Below, in pieces: positions 16,302-26,239 of a stretch of 64,000 bases of DNA. Below the pieces are notes generated by a model. The model searched no databases, was not told where the DNA came from, and worked only from the letters and a program-made list of their open reading frames with translations. Source of the DNA: Erythrobacter oryzae (GTDB lineage Bacteria; Pseudomonadota; Alphaproteobacteria; Sphingomonadales; Sphingomonadaceae); the NCBI RefSeq assembly GCF_030271515.1, contig NZ_JASCXI010000003.1:620001-684000 (forward strand). Direction: 5' to 3'. Position numbers and translations under genes: made by a program. How positions within the stretch are numbered: position 1 is the stretch's first letter; each line of letters begins with the position of its first letter.

Positions 16302-18746
16302 ATGAAAGTTTCCACGCGCATTGCCGCGCTCTCCAGCGCTGCGCTCCTTGCTCTTGCCGCACCGGCTTACGCACAGCAGGCTTCGACCGATTCCGCACCG
16401 GACGATGCCGCGTCCAGCGACGATCTGGGCCTGTCGGAAATCGTTGTCACCGGTGCCAACGCCGGCCGCAAAAAGCTCGAGACGTCCTACGCGATCACCA
16501 CGCTGAACCAGGACGATTTGCGCGAACGGGCGCCGCTCAGCATCGCCGAGGTCTACGCCACCGCGCCCGGCATCTTCGCCGAGGCTTCGGGCGGCGAAAT
16601 CGGCAACAACGTCTATTCGCGCGGGCTTCCCAACGACAACTTCCGCTACGTGCCGGTGCTCGAAGACGGCCTGCCGGTGTGGGAGGAGGGCGCAGGCGCG
16701 TTTACCAACGCCGACATCTTCTACCGGGTCGATTCCACCATCGCCAGCGCCGAGATCGTGCGCGGCGGTTCGGCCTCGATCCGCGCCTCGAACGCGCCGG
16801 GCGGGGTGCTCAACGTCATCACCAAGAAGGGCACCGAGGAGCTCGAAGGGCTGGTGAAGCTCGAGTGGGGTGACTTCGACCACTACCGGGGCGACTTCAA
16901 TCTCTCCGGCCCGATCAACGACAAGCTGCTGTTCAATGTCGGCGGGTTCTACCGCGCCAATAACGGGATGCGCGACCCCGGCTTCACCGGCAACCGCGGC
17001 GGTCAGTTCCGCGTCGGCCTGACCTATCTGCTGGACGACGGCGAAATCTATGTCGGCTACCGCAAGCTCAACGATCACAACATCTTCTACACCGCGATCC
17101 CGCTGGCGAGCCGCAGCCGCGGCCTGCCGGGCCTCGACGCGGGTGACGGCACGGTCGTCTCCAATGCGTTCCGCAACATCAGCGTGCCCGACCTGTTCGG
17201 CACCGGCACGACCTCGATCGATCTCGGCAATGGGGTGCACACCGACACCGACACCTTCACGGTCACCTTCGACAACCAACTCAACGACTGGCTGAGCGTC
17301 AGCGCCAAGGGCCGCTACACCGGCGGCGTGGTCGATTTCAACGCGCTGTTCAGCGACTCCGTGTCGGGCGCGCAGGCCTTCCTCGACAATTCGCTCACCC
17401 GCCTGCGGGCGGCCAATCCGGCGACGGTGCGCGCGGCCTATTTCGACGCCAACACCGGCGCGGCCATCCCCACCGCGAACATCGCCAACGGGCTGACGCT
17501 GACCCAGAGCCTGTTCTCGACCCTGGTCGATGTCGACAATCTCGTCGGCGATCTGAGCTTCACTGCCAAGACCGGTGCCAACACGCTGACCGTCGGCTAC
17601 TATTACAGCCAGTTCAACCAGCGCCAGCAGTGGAACTGGAACAACCTGCTGACCGAGGCGACCAATCAGCCGCGCTCGATCGACGTGATCGGTCTGGATG
17701 CGGCGGGCAACCGCACCATCGGCCTCACCCGCAACGGCATCGTTGGGCTCCACAGCAACCTTCAGGACTTCCGCGACGATGTGACCATCAATGCGGTCTA
17801 CCTTGCCGACACGATCGAGGTGAGCCAGGCGCTGCGGATCGATCTGGGTGTGCGCTATCACCACGTCAGCAAGACTGGGACCATCGCCCGTTCGGCAACC
17901 CGCAACCTCGGTGATCCCACGACGATCCTCGACGATGCCGTGCCGGTGCTGACCGGGGCGATCACGCCCTACACCTTCAGCACCGGGCAATGGGCCTTCT
18001 CGGCCGGGGCGAACTACACCTTCAGTCCCGATCTCGCCGCCTTCGCCCGCTACAGCCGCAGCTTCCGCGTGACGCCGGAGTTCTCGCAGTGGTTCAACTG
18101 CTGCAACCCGGTGGAAGACCGGATCGATCTGGTCGAAGCGGGCGTGAAGTATTCCTCGCCCAAGGTCTCGGCCTTCGTCACCGCCTTCTACAACAACTTC
18201 CCCAACGTCTCGTTCAACAACATCGTGGCGGGCAATGTGGTGACGGCTGATGCTGCTGCGCGCTCATACGGGGTGGAAGCGGAAGTCGCGCTGCGGCCGG
18301 TGGAGATCTTCGAGCTCAACCTGTCGGGCAACCTCCAGTCGATCACCTACACCGGCTTTTCGGGGACCGACGCCAACGGGCCGTTCGACTTCAGCGGCAA
18401 CCGCATCGTGCGCCAGCCGGCGGTAACCTTCTCGGCGCGGCCGATCCTGCACCTGCTCGATGGCCAACTCGACCTGTTCGGGAACGTCGTCTACACTGGC
18501 AAGCGCTATGCGGACGTGTCGAACCGGATCGATCTTCCCGCCTTCACCGAAGTCAGCCTCGGCGGGCGCTGGAACATCACCGACAACCTCTCGGCCGACG
18601 TGATGATCAACAACCTGTTCGACACAGTGGGCCTGACGGAAGGCAACCCGCGCGCGGGGGTGATCGTCGGCGTCGACGAAGCCGCCTTCCAGGGCCGTCC
18701 GATCTTCGGCCGGCGGGTGCGCGCGGGCGTAACCTTCCAGTTCTGA
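16302..18746 (+). CDS. TonB-dependent receptor (oligosaccharide uptake, inferred)
   Basis: An 814-residue outer-membrane protein. It has a signal peptide (ALSSAALLALAAPAYAQQ), a TonB-box/plug start (SEIVVTGANAGRKKLETSYAIT, about 45-65), a plug domain to about 165 (EIVRGGSASIRASNAPGGVLNVITKKG) and a 22-stranded-type barrel ending RRVRAGVTFQF with a terminal Phe. The start at 16302 follows GAGGGG; an in-frame ATG at 16290 overlaps that site. The context (LacI, SLC45 transporter, GH97) suggests uptake of alpha-glucans or maltodextrins, as in the Caulobacter maltose system. Energy would come from the TonB-ExbBD complex at 58.0-61.3 kb. Confidence 0.9.
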   Translation: MKVSTRIAALSSAALLALAAPAYAQQASTDSAPDDAASSDDLGLSEIVVTGANAGRKKLETSYAITTLNQDDLRERAPLSIAEVYATAPGIFAEASGGEIGNNVYSRGLPNDNFRYVPVLEDGLPVWEEGAGAFTNADIFYRVDSTIASAEIVRGGSASIRASNAPGGVLNVITKKGTEELEGLVKLEWGDFDHYRGDFNLSGPINDKLLFNVGGFYRANNGMRDPGFTGNRGGQFRVGLTYLLDDGEIYVGYRKLNDHNIFYTAIPLASRSRGLPGLDAGDGTVVSNAFRNISVPDLFGTGTTSIDLGNGVHTDTDTFTVTFDNQLNDWLSVSAKGRYTGGVVDFNALFSDSVSGAQAFLDNSLTRLRAANPATVRAAYFDANTGAAIPTANIANGLTLTQSLFSTLVDVDNLVGDLSFTAKTGANTLTVGYYYSQFNQRQQWNWNNLLTEATNQPRSIDVIGLDAAGNRTIGLTRNGIVGLHSNLQDFRDDVTINAVYLADTIEVSQALRIDLGVRYHHVSKTGTIARSATRNLGDPTTILDDAVPVLTGAITPYTFSTGQWAFSAGANYTFSPDLAAFARYSRSFRVTPEFSQWFNCCNPVEDRIDLVEAGVKYSSPKVSAFVTAFYNNFPNVSFNNIVAGNVVTADAAARSYGVEAEVALRPVEIFELNLSGNLQSITYTGFSGTDANGPFDFSGNRIVRQPAVTFSARPILHLLDGQLDLFGNVVYTGKRYADVSNRIDLPAFTEVSLGGRWNITDNLSADVMINNLFDTVGLTEGNPRAGVIVGVDEAAFQGRPIFGRRVRAGVTFQF

Positions 18747-18760
18747 TCGGGACTGTCGAT

Positions 18761-20791
18761 GTGAATTTGCGTTTTCGAAGCTTCTCGACCTTGGCCGCGG
18801 CGGTTCTGACCGCTGCGGCCATTTTTTTCGCCTTGCCGGCCGCGGCCCAGGAATGGCACAGCGTGCCCTCGCCGGACGGGCGGCTGACGGTCGAGTTCGC
18901 GGTCGACCGGGGCGAGGCGGTCTACCGCGCAAGCTTTCGCGGAAAGCCGATTATCGATCGCTCGCTGATGGGCTTCCGCTTCAAGGACGCAGCTCCGTTG
19001 GAAGGGGGCTTCACGCTGAAGGAGGCGGAGCGCTCCACCCGCGACACGACCTGGGAACAGCCGTGGGGCGAGCAGCGCCTGATCCGCGAGCGCAGCAATG
19101 ATCTTGCGGTGACCTTGGCTGCGGCGGATGGGCGGCAGCTCAGGATCGAGTTCCGGGTCTTCGACGACGGCTTTGGCTTTCGCTACATCCTGCCCGGAAC
19201 GCCCGACGAGCGTTTCGTCATCAGCGACGAGCTGACCCAGTTTGCCTTCGCGCAGAACTACCGCGCGTGGTGGATCCCGGCTTATCGCGAGAAATTCTCC
19301 GAATACGAATATTCCCGCTCGGCCCTGTCTGCCGTTTCGGTGGTGCAGACCCCCTTCACGCTCGAGGGCGAAGGCGTGGCATTGGCCATCCACGAGGCAG
19401 CGCTGGTCGATTATGCCTCGATGAACCTCAGGATGATCGCCGACAACACGCGCACGCTGCAAGCGGACCTGTCGCCTTGGTCGAACGGCGACCGGGTGCG
19501 GGGGCGTAGTGGGCTTAAGACCCCGTGGCGCGCGGTGCTGGTGGCAGATGATGCCGCGCAGCTTGCCAATTCGACCCTGATCCTCAACCTCAACGAGCCC
19601 AATCGCCTTGGCGACGTGTCCTGGGCCAGGCCGATGAAATACATCGGCATCTTCTGGGGCATGCACATCGGCCGCTTCACGTGGGAGCCTGGTCCCGATC
19701 ACGGCGCAACCACCGCGCGTGCGAAGGAGTATATCGACTTCGCCGCCGCGAACGGCATCGAGGGCGTGTTGATCGAAGGCTGGAACAAGGGCTGGGACGC
19801 GCCGCAGTGGTGGCTCAATGGCCACTCCCGGTTCAGCCAAACCGAGACCGCCGACGACTTCGACATCGACGCCGTCGCAGCCTACGCGAAGGAGCTGGGC
19901 GTCGCCATCGTCGGGCACCATGAAACTGGGGCGCAAGTGCGTGATTATCTCGCCCAGCTCGATCCGGCGCTGGCCTTCTACAATCGCTACGGGGTCTCGG
20001 CGATCAAGCTCGGCTATGTCGGGACGCGGCTCGACATGACCGAATGGCCTGACGGGCAATATGCGGTCGAGAGCTTCCAGCAAGTGGTCGAGGCCGCGGC
20101 GCGGCGCCGGATTGCGATCTTCCCGCATGAGCCCGTCAAGGACACGGGCCTGCGCCGCACCTGGCCCAACCTGATGAGCCGCGAAGGCGCGCGCGGGCAG
20201 GAATACAATGGCGGCAGTCCCGACACTGGCAATGCGCCCGATCACGTCGCGATCCTGCCCTTCACACGAATGCTGTCCGGCCCGCTCGATTACACACCCG
20301 GTGTCTTCGGCTTCGACTACCGCGCCAAGCGCCCCTTCAATCGCGTGCCATCGACGCTGGCGCAGCAACTGGCGCTGTTCGTGGTGCTCTATTCCCCGGT
20401 GCAGATGGCGGTGGATCTGCCCGAGAACTACGCCGGCAATCCCGCCTTCGCCTTCATCCGCGCGGTGCCCACCGACTGGGAGCGCAGCGTCACGTTGCAA
20501 GGCGCCATCGGCGATTATGTGGTGACGGCAAGGAAGGACCGCCATAGCGATGACTGGTTCGTGGGCGCGCTGACGAACGAGAAAGCCCGCAATCTCGCAT
20601 TGCCGCTTACCTTTCTCGCGCCCGGGCGACGTTACGAGGCGATCATCTATGCCGACGGCGATGGCGCCAACTGGAAGAGCGCGCCGGAGCGGGTTGCCAT
20701 CAGCAGGCGGATTGTCACCTCGACGACGGTGATGGGCCTCACTCTGGCTCCGGGCGGCGGTCAGGCAATCCAGTTTCGCGCAATCAAGTAG
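18761..20791 (+). CDS. Glycoside hydrolase family 97 protein, exported
   Basis: A 676-residue protein beginning with GTG and a signal peptide (LAAAVLTAAAIFFALPAAAQ). The N-terminal beta-sandwich has SPDGRLTVEFAVDRGEAVYRASFRGKPI. A central TIM barrel has GIEGVLIEGWNKGWD and the conserved IAIFPHEPVKDTGLRRTWPNLMSREGARGQEY region, which holds family Glu residues. A C-terminal beta domain closes the protein. Family 97 includes SusB alpha-glucosidase and alpha-galactosidases. The HE...EGARGQEY pattern favours the inverting alpha-glucosidase type, but this is not certain. It starts 14 bp after the receptor and is probably in its operon. Confidence 0.87.
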   Translation: MNLRFRSFSTLAAAVLTAAAIFFALPAAAQEWHSVPSPDGRLTVEFAVDRGEAVYRASFRGKPIIDRSLMGFRFKDAAPLEGGFTLKEAERSTRDTTWEQPWGEQRLIRERSNDLAVTLAAADGRQLRIEFRVFDDGFGFRYILPGTPDERFVISDELTQFAFAQNYRAWWIPAYREKFSEYEYSRSALSAVSVVQTPFTLEGEGVALAIHEAALVDYASMNLRMIADNTRTLQADLSPWSNGDRVRGRSGLKTPWRAVLVADDAAQLANSTLILNLNEPNRLGDVSWARPMKYIGIFWGMHIGRFTWEPGPDHGATTARAKEYIDFAAANGIEGVLIEGWNKGWDAPQWWLNGHSRFSQTETADDFDIDAVAAYAKELGVAIVGHHETGAQVRDYLAQLDPALAFYNRYGVSAIKLGYVGTRLDMTEWPDGQYAVESFQQVVEAAARRRIAIFPHEPVKDTGLRRTWPNLMSREGARGQEYNGGSPDTGNAPDHVAILPFTRMLSGPLDYTPGVFGFDYRAKRPFNRVPSTLAQQLALFVVLYSPVQMAVDLPENYAGNPAFAFIRAVPTDWERSVTLQGAIGDYVVTARKDRHSDDWFVGALTNEKARNLALPLTFLAPGRRYEAIIYADGDGANWKSAPERVAISRRIVTSTTVMGLTLAPGGGQAIQFRAIK

Positions 20792-21148
20792 CTCCGCGAG
20801 GCAAGCCGCACTCGCGGAACCGACCCAGTTTCAATCATCAGCGGGTTCGGGTGTCGATCGCAAAAGCGGCCCGACCGCTTTCGGCGAAAGCAGACGTCGC
20901 CGTTGATGCTGAGGAATGTCCGGGTCTGGGTCGGCAGCAGCCGGAAGGTCTTGGGACTTTGCTGCCGGTCCAAATTGACATGTCGAATGGCTGGTTTTGC
21001 CAAGATCTTCCGATTAGCCTCGGCTTGAGGGCCGCCTAGAGCCGGTGGTCCGCAGGCGACTTCGAGGTCGTTGTTAAACTGCTTTCAGCATGGCCACATC
21101 AAGCGATATGCCGTTCCAGCGCGGCCGAACTAGGCGCATTCAGTATCG
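20792..21148. other. Intergenic region between convergent GH97 and AraC genes
   Basis: 357 bp without a supported gene. It contains one copy (about 20861-20945) of a diverged repeat also found at 28690-28772. No clear terminator with a T-tract was seen. Confidence 0.55.
20861..20945 (+). repeat. Intergenic repeat, copy 1 of 2
   Basis: Shares GCTTT.GGCG.AAGCAGACG and GAATG.CCGGGTCTGGGTCG with the segment at 28690-28772, same orientation and similar internal spacing. Function unknown. Confidence 0.5.
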
Positions 21149-22162
21149 TTAACTCCCCAACCGCTTCATGTGCGGCGGTTGCCCGTTGGTCTGGCGATAG
21201 GCGCGCGAGAAGGAGCTGGCGTGGCGGTATCCGGTCAGTGACGTGACCTCGGCGATCTGCAGTCGGGTTGTTTGCAGCAGCTGGTGGGCGATCTGCATTC
21301 TTGCGTCGTTCTTGAGCGTGCGGAACGTCACCCCTTCGGCGACAAGCGCTCGCTGCAAGGTGCGCGGATGCATGGCGAGCGCGTCGGCGACATCTTCGAG
21401 CGAACAGGGCGCAGACCCAACGCGAGTGCGCAGGATCCGCTGCACTTGTGCCGAGATCTGCCCGCGGCGCGAAATATCCGGCAGGAGCCGGTCGAGATAG
21501 CTCGTCAGCACCGCAAGTAATTCGGGGTTGCCGGTGGGAATCGGAGTGGCGAGGTCGGCCTCGGGAAAGGCGATCTCGTCGAGCTGCGAGCCGAAGAACA
21601 CCGGCGCATTGAAATAGCGGCGCATTGCAGGTGTCACAGCGATGTTGTCCGCGACGAAGTAGACGCCGATCGGACTCCAGTCCTGGCCGATGAGGGCCCG
21701 CACCGCCTGCACGCTCTTGGTGATGTTGTAGGCAACGATCTGCGTTCCCTCGCGCCGCTGCGGTGCCTTCCAGAAGCGCCGCAAGTGGGCAATGCCGTCC
21801 TGCCTCTGCAACTCCCAGTGCCCTGATTGGCTGTAGAGCGCGCGGTATTTGAGGAAGGTATCGATCGCATGGCCCACGGTGGGCGCGAAGGCGATCGTCT
21901 GGCTGATCATTCCGAACTGCAGCGGTCGTTGCGCCCGGGCGAGCCTGAAGCCGAAATCAGGACAGTTCTCGCCCGCTGCGACATCCTCCAGCAACCCGGT
22001 GATGTCGGCATAGTCGATCAGCCCGTGCTCTCCCGCAATCAGATCGGGATCGATCTTGCGTCGGCGCAGGTGCGGAAGGATGTCGAAGCCCGCCTCTGCC
22101 GCAACCTCGATGCAGCCAGCAAGCGCATCGATGCTGACAAATATTGCCGGGCGCGATGTCAT
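21149..22162 (-). CDS. AraC family transcriptional regulator
   Basis: A 337-residue regulator. The N-terminal 200 residues resemble the arabinose-binding-like domain of OruR/ArgR-type regulators (FGMISQTIAFAPTVGHAIDTFLKYRALYSQSGHWELQ). The C-terminus is an AraC double helix-turn-helix (CSLEDVADALAMHPRTLQRALVAEGVTFRTLKNDARMQIAHQLLQTT, then IAEVTSLTGYRHASSFSRAYRQTNGQPP). The start ATG at 22162 is preferred; GTG at 22204 is also open but lacks a ribosome-binding site. It is divergent from the amidohydrolase-receptor-amidohydrolase-aldolase operon and is probably its activator. Confidence 0.87.
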   Translation of the reverse strand: MTSRPAIFVSIDALAGCIEVAAEAGFDILPHLRRRKIDPDLIAGEHGLIDYADITGLLEDVAAGENCPDFGFRLARAQRPLQFGMISQTIAFAPTVGHAIDTFLKYRALYSQSGHWELQRQDGIAHLRRFWKAPQRREGTQIVAYNITKSVQAVRALIGQDWSPIGVYFVADNIAVTPAMRRYFNAPVFFGSQLDEIAFPEADLATPIPTGNPELLAVLTSYLDRLLPDISRRGQISAQVQRILRTRVGSAPCSLEDVADALAMHPRTLQRALVAEGVTFRTLKNDARMQIAHQLLQTTRLQIAEVTSLTGYRHASSFSRAYRQTNGQPPHMKRLGS

Positions 22163-22270
22163 CGCGACGCCTGCCTCACGCGGCAATTTTGTCGTCTTTT
22201 GCACATAGCCTGTCGCATAATGCTAAGCATGGCCGATCGCAACCGCGTAGAAATCAAGCCAGGGGAGAAC

Positions 22271-24073
22271 ATGAAGGCACACTACAAGCAGGCCTCAGGG
22301 TGGGTAATGGCTGGCGCGGCGATCGTCGCGCTGGGCGCTTGGCTGGGTGACCCGTCTCCTGCTCTGGCCGGGGATGACAGCGGCAGGGGTAACGAGCCCG
22401 CGAACCTCTATCTGAATGGCGATATCCTCACGATGGAAGGCGACAAGCCGACCTATGTCGAGGCGCTGGTCGAGCAGGACGGGGTGATCGTCTTCGCCGG
22501 TTCGCGTAGGGAGGCAGCACGGCAATACCCCAGGGCAGTGCGCCGGGATTTGCACGGGCGCGCTCTGCTCCCCGGCTTCATCGACGGCCACGGGCACCTC
22601 TATCTCACCGGCCTGCTGTTCTCCATGGCCAACGTCATGCCTGCTCCCGACGGGCCCGGGCGCGACCATCAGGCGTTGGTCGATGCCACGCGCGCCTGGA
22701 TGGGAAGCGAGCAGGGCCGCCAGTTCATCGCCACCTTCGGCTGGGTGCTGGCCAACGGCTTCGATCATTCGCTGATGCCCGAAGGCGTGCCGCCGACCGC
22801 ACAAGTGCTTGACCGCATCACCACCGACTACCCGGTGCTGATGCTGCACCAGTCTGGGCATATCGCCAGCCTCAACCGCAAGGCGCTGGAGGTGCTGGGC
22901 TTCAATCGCGACACCCCCGCGCCGCCGGGCGGGGTGATCCAGCGCGATGCTGCGGGCAATCCCAACGGCGTGATCGAGGAAGGCGCATTGCTGGCGGTGG
23001 CCAACCGCATCCTCGGCAAGACCGATGCGGCGACCGAAGCCTTGGTGATCGCGCGCGGTCAGGACCTCTATCTCCGCCACGGGTACACCACGGCGCAGGA
23101 AGGCCGGGCCTTTGCCAACATCACCGCTGCGCTCGAACGTGCGGCGGCGGGCAGGCAGTTGCGGCTGGATGTGGTGAGCTATGCCGACATCACGCTGAAT
23201 GCCGACGCCATGACAACGCCCGCAGCAGGCGGCTATCAGAACGGCTACCGCATCGGCGGGGTCAAGATCTCGCTCGACGGATCGCCGCAGGCCAAGACCG
23301 CCTGGCTCACGCATCCCTATCACATCGCGCCGCCGCATGCCGAGGAAGGGTACAAGGGCTATCCGGCCATGCCCGATGCCCGCGCGCACGAGCTGTTTGC
23401 GCTGGCTGCCAGCAAGGGCTGGCAGATCATGTGCCACGCCAATGGCGATGCCGCGATCGATCAGTGCCTTGACGGGATCGACCATGGCCTTGCGCTCGTT
23501 CCAGGTCGCGACCACCGCAGCGTCATCATCCATGCCCAGACCATGCGCGCCGATCAGGTTGCGCGTCTGCGTATGCTCAACGGCATCCCGTCCTTCTTCG
23601 CCGCCCACACCTTCTACTGGGGCGACTATCATCGCGCCTCGGTGCTGGGAGAAGAGCGGGCAGCACGCATTTCACCGACGCGCGAGGCGGTGGCGGCGGG
23701 GCTGATCCTGACATCGCACCATGACTCCCCCGTGATCGCACCCGATGCGCTGCGGGTCGTGGATGCAACCGTGAACCGCACCACCCGCAGCGGCGCCGTG
23801 CTGGGGCCGGACCAGCGGCTCACGCCTTACGAGGCGTTGAAGGCGGTCACGATCTGGGGTGCGTTCCAGCATTTCGAGGAAGCGAGCAAGGGCACTCTGA
23901 CACCGGGCAAACGCGCCGATCTGGTCGTGCTGTCGGCCAACCCAGTCAAGGTCGCGCCGGCCACCATCAAGGACATCCGCGTTGTCGCCACAATCAAAGA
24001 CGGCGTCGCAGCCTTTTGCGACGCCGCACCCGGCCGTGACGCGATTTGTGAAAAGAAAACAGAGGGGAACTGA
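22271..24073 (+). CDS. Exported amidohydrolase family protein (YtcJ-like)
   Basis: A 600-residue metal-dependent hydrolase starting at 22271 behind GGGGAG. The open frame upstream overlaps the regulator and is not used. A signal peptide (WVMAGAAIVALGAWLGDPSPALA) predicts export. Amidohydrolase-3/YtcJ features are LPGFIDGHGHLYLTG (metal-binding His-x-His), GYRIGGVKISLDGSPQAKTAWL, MCHANGDAAIDQCLDGID, VIIHAQTMRADQ, LTSHHDSPV and the C-terminal GTLTPGKRADLVVLSANP. It is the first gene of a four-gene operon with a TonB receptor, a second amidohydrolase and a threonine aldolase. The substrate is probably an amide imported or trimmed at the envelope; its identity is unknown. Confidence 0.87.
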   Translation: MKAHYKQASGWVMAGAAIVALGAWLGDPSPALAGDDSGRGNEPANLYLNGDILTMEGDKPTYVEALVEQDGVIVFAGSRREAARQYPRAVRRDLHGRALLPGFIDGHGHLYLTGLLFSMANVMPAPDGPGRDHQALVDATRAWMGSEQGRQFIATFGWVLANGFDHSLMPEGVPPTAQVLDRITTDYPVLMLHQSGHIASLNRKALEVLGFNRDTPAPPGGVIQRDAAGNPNGVIEEGALLAVANRILGKTDAATEALVIARGQDLYLRHGYTTAQEGRAFANITAALERAAAGRQLRLDVVSYADITLNADAMTTPAAGGYQNGYRIGGVKISLDGSPQAKTAWLTHPYHIAPPHAEEGYKGYPAMPDARAHELFALAASKGWQIMCHANGDAAIDQCLDGIDHGLALVPGRDHRSVIIHAQTMRADQVARLRMLNGIPSFFAAHTFYWGDYHRASVLGEERAARISPTREAVAAGLILTSHHDSPVIAPDALRVVDATVNRTTRSGAVLGPDQRLTPYEALKAVTIWGAFQHFEEASKGTLTPGKRADLVVLSANPVKVAPATIKDIRVVATIKDGVAAFCDAAPGRDAICEKKTEGN

Positions 24074-24076
24074 TAA

Positions 24077-26239
24077 ATGAATGTCATGCCGCACAAGGTC
24101 CGACTGGCTACGATGACGTCGAGCGCCGCGCTTGCGCTGGCGTTGCTGCCGTCGCAGGCGCTCGCTCAGGACAGCGCAGAGGCAAGCGAGGCCGATGCCC
24201 CGCTCGGCGAGATCATCGTCACCTCGCAGCGGCGCGAACAGAACGTGCAGGACGTGCCGATCGCGATCTCGGTGACCACTGCCGAAGACCTAGAGCGCCT
24301 GCAGGTGCAGAACATCCAGTCGCTGCAATATTCCACCCCGTCGTTGGTGGTGGCCGGGGCCGACCCGACGCGCCAGCGCTTCGGTATCCGCGGCATTTCC
24401 GACCAGTCGCGCAACCCCGGCTTCGACAACCGCATCGGGGTCTATGTCGATGACGTGTGGGTCGGCCGCTCGGCTGCCTCCAACCAGGCGGTACTCGATC
24501 TTGCCTCGGTCGAAGTGCTGCGCGGGCCGCAGGGCACGCTGTTCGGCAAGAACACCGTGGCGGGCGCGATCAATATGCGCACCGTGCGCCCGCAGGAAGG
24601 TTACAGCGGCTATCTCGAAGGCGAGCTCGGCAATTTCGACCTGCGCCAGCTGCGCGGCACCCTCAACCTCGGCTTCAGCGACAATGTCGGGGCGCGGGTT
24701 TCGGGCTTCTGGGCCAAGCGCGACGGCTTCGTCGAGAACATCAGCAACGGTCTCGATTACAACAACCGCGACGATTACGCCGTGCGCGGGCAGCTCCAGT
24801 TCAAGATTGGCGATACCACCATCTACCTCGCCGCCGACACCGCCAAGTTCAAGTCGCGCGCGCTGGCGGGCGGGGAGCGTACCCCCGATCCACTCGCACC
24901 GCGCCCGCGCTCGATCGCGCACAATGACCCGCAGAAATATGTCATCGAATATAGCGGCATCTCGGGTCAGATCGACCACGGGTTCGGCAATGGCGGCAAG
25001 CTGACCTCGATCACGGCCTTCCGTACCAGCGACTTCCGCGGATCGGTGGACGAGGATTTCTCGCCCGCCAACTTCGCCGCGACCGAACTGGCCTCGGAAA
25101 GCACCGAGCATTTCTCGCAGGAAATCCGCTATGCCTCCGACAGCAGCGGCGATTTCGACTATGTCGTCGGGCTGTTCTACCTTGACCAGCAGATCGAAGG
25201 CGCCGGCCGGGCGGTCGCCTTTGCCCCGGCGCTCAATCCGCGCGCGCCGGCGGTGTTCTTGCGGGTGAGCCAGAGCTCGGTGGTGGATGCCAAGACAATG
25301 GCGGCCTTCGTCCATGCCAATTATCGTCCGACCGACCGCCTCGAAATCACCTTCGGCGCGCGCCTTACGCGCGAGGAAAAGGAGATCAATTTCGCGATCA
25401 CCGACCAGACCGGCCTGTTCGCCAACGGCACCCGCAACGATGAGCGCGCGTCGAACGATTTCTCGCCCACGGTTAGCGTGAATTACAAGGTGGACGACGA
25501 CAGCATGGCCTATGTCCGCTATGCCCGCGCCTTCAAGAGCTTCGGCTGGAATGCCGATTTCGTGCCCTCGCTCGCTGATTTCGCCTTCGACGACGAGAGC
25601 GTCGACGCCTTCGAGGCCGGCTTCAAGACGGAGATGTTCGACCGTCGCCTGCGACTGAACGTAGCGGCCTACCTGTCGAAGCATGACAACTATCAGGTCT
25701 TCACCTTCCGCCAGCTGGCCAATGGCGGCACGGCCCTGAACGTCTCGAATGCGGGGGCATTGACCAGCAAGGGGATCGAGATCGAGGCCGAGGCCGCGCC
25801 GACCGACTGGCTGCGCCTGTTTGCCAACTACGGCTACAACGACGCGACCTTCGACAGCTTCAAGAATGGCGGCGGACCCGGCATCGATTTCGACGGAAAC
25901 ACCGCCGCCGAAGCGCCGCGCCACAACCTCAACCTTGGCGTGGCGACCGATTTCGATCTCGGCTTTGCCAAGTTGGTGCTGCAGGGCGATTACAACTATC
26001 GCTCCTCGCTGTTCTCGAACCCTGACAACCTGCCGGTCAATCTCAGCCAGCCGCTGGAGATCGTGAACCTGCGCGCCGGGCTCGATTTCGGCAATGTCAC
26101 GCTGTTTGGCTGGATGCGCAACGCCTTCGACGTGACCGAGCAGATCTACAACAACCGTTCGTTCCTCGGCTTCCCCCGCGCGGTATTCAATGACCCGCAG
26201 ACCTATGGGGTGACTCTGAGGGTCAGCTTCGGCCAATGA
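24077..26239 (+). CDS. TonB-dependent receptor
   Basis: A 720-residue outer-membrane receptor that starts 3 bp after the amidohydrolase stop, with AGAGGGG upstream. A signal peptide (SSAALALALLPSQALAQ) is followed by the plug start GEIIVTSQRREQNVQDVPIAISV, IRGISDQSRNPGFDNRIGVYVDDV and VEVLRGPQGTLFGKNTVAGAINMRT. The barrel ends QTYGVTLRVSFGQ. This is the subtype common in sphingomonads for small organic substrates and peptides. Being cotranscribed with two exported amidohydrolases, it probably imports their substrate or product. Confidence 0.92.
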   Translation: MNVMPHKVRLATMTSSAALALALLPSQALAQDSAEASEADAPLGEIIVTSQRREQNVQDVPIAISVTTAEDLERLQVQNIQSLQYSTPSLVVAGADPTRQRFGIRGISDQSRNPGFDNRIGVYVDDVWVGRSAASNQAVLDLASVEVLRGPQGTLFGKNTVAGAINMRTVRPQEGYSGYLEGELGNFDLRQLRGTLNLGFSDNVGARVSGFWAKRDGFVENISNGLDYNNRDDYAVRGQLQFKIGDTTIYLAADTAKFKSRALAGGERTPDPLAPRPRSIAHNDPQKYVIEYSGISGQIDHGFGNGGKLTSITAFRTSDFRGSVDEDFSPANFAATELASESTEHFSQEIRYASDSSGDFDYVVGLFYLDQQIEGAGRAVAFAPALNPRAPAVFLRVSQSSVVDAKTMAAFVHANYRPTDRLEITFGARLTREEKEINFAITDQTGLFANGTRNDERASNDFSPTVSVNYKVDDDSMAYVRYARAFKSFGWNADFVPSLADFAFDDESVDAFEAGFKTEMFDRRLRLNVAAYLSKHDNYQVFTFRQLANGGTALNVSNAGALTSKGIEIEAEAAPTDWLRLFANYGYNDATFDSFKNGGGPGIDFDGNTAAEAPRHNLNLGVATDFDLGFAKLVLQGDYNYRSSLFSNPDNLPVNLSQPLEIVNLRAGLDFGNVTLFGWMRNAFDVTEQIYNNRSFLGFPRAVFNDPQTYGVTLRVSFGQ

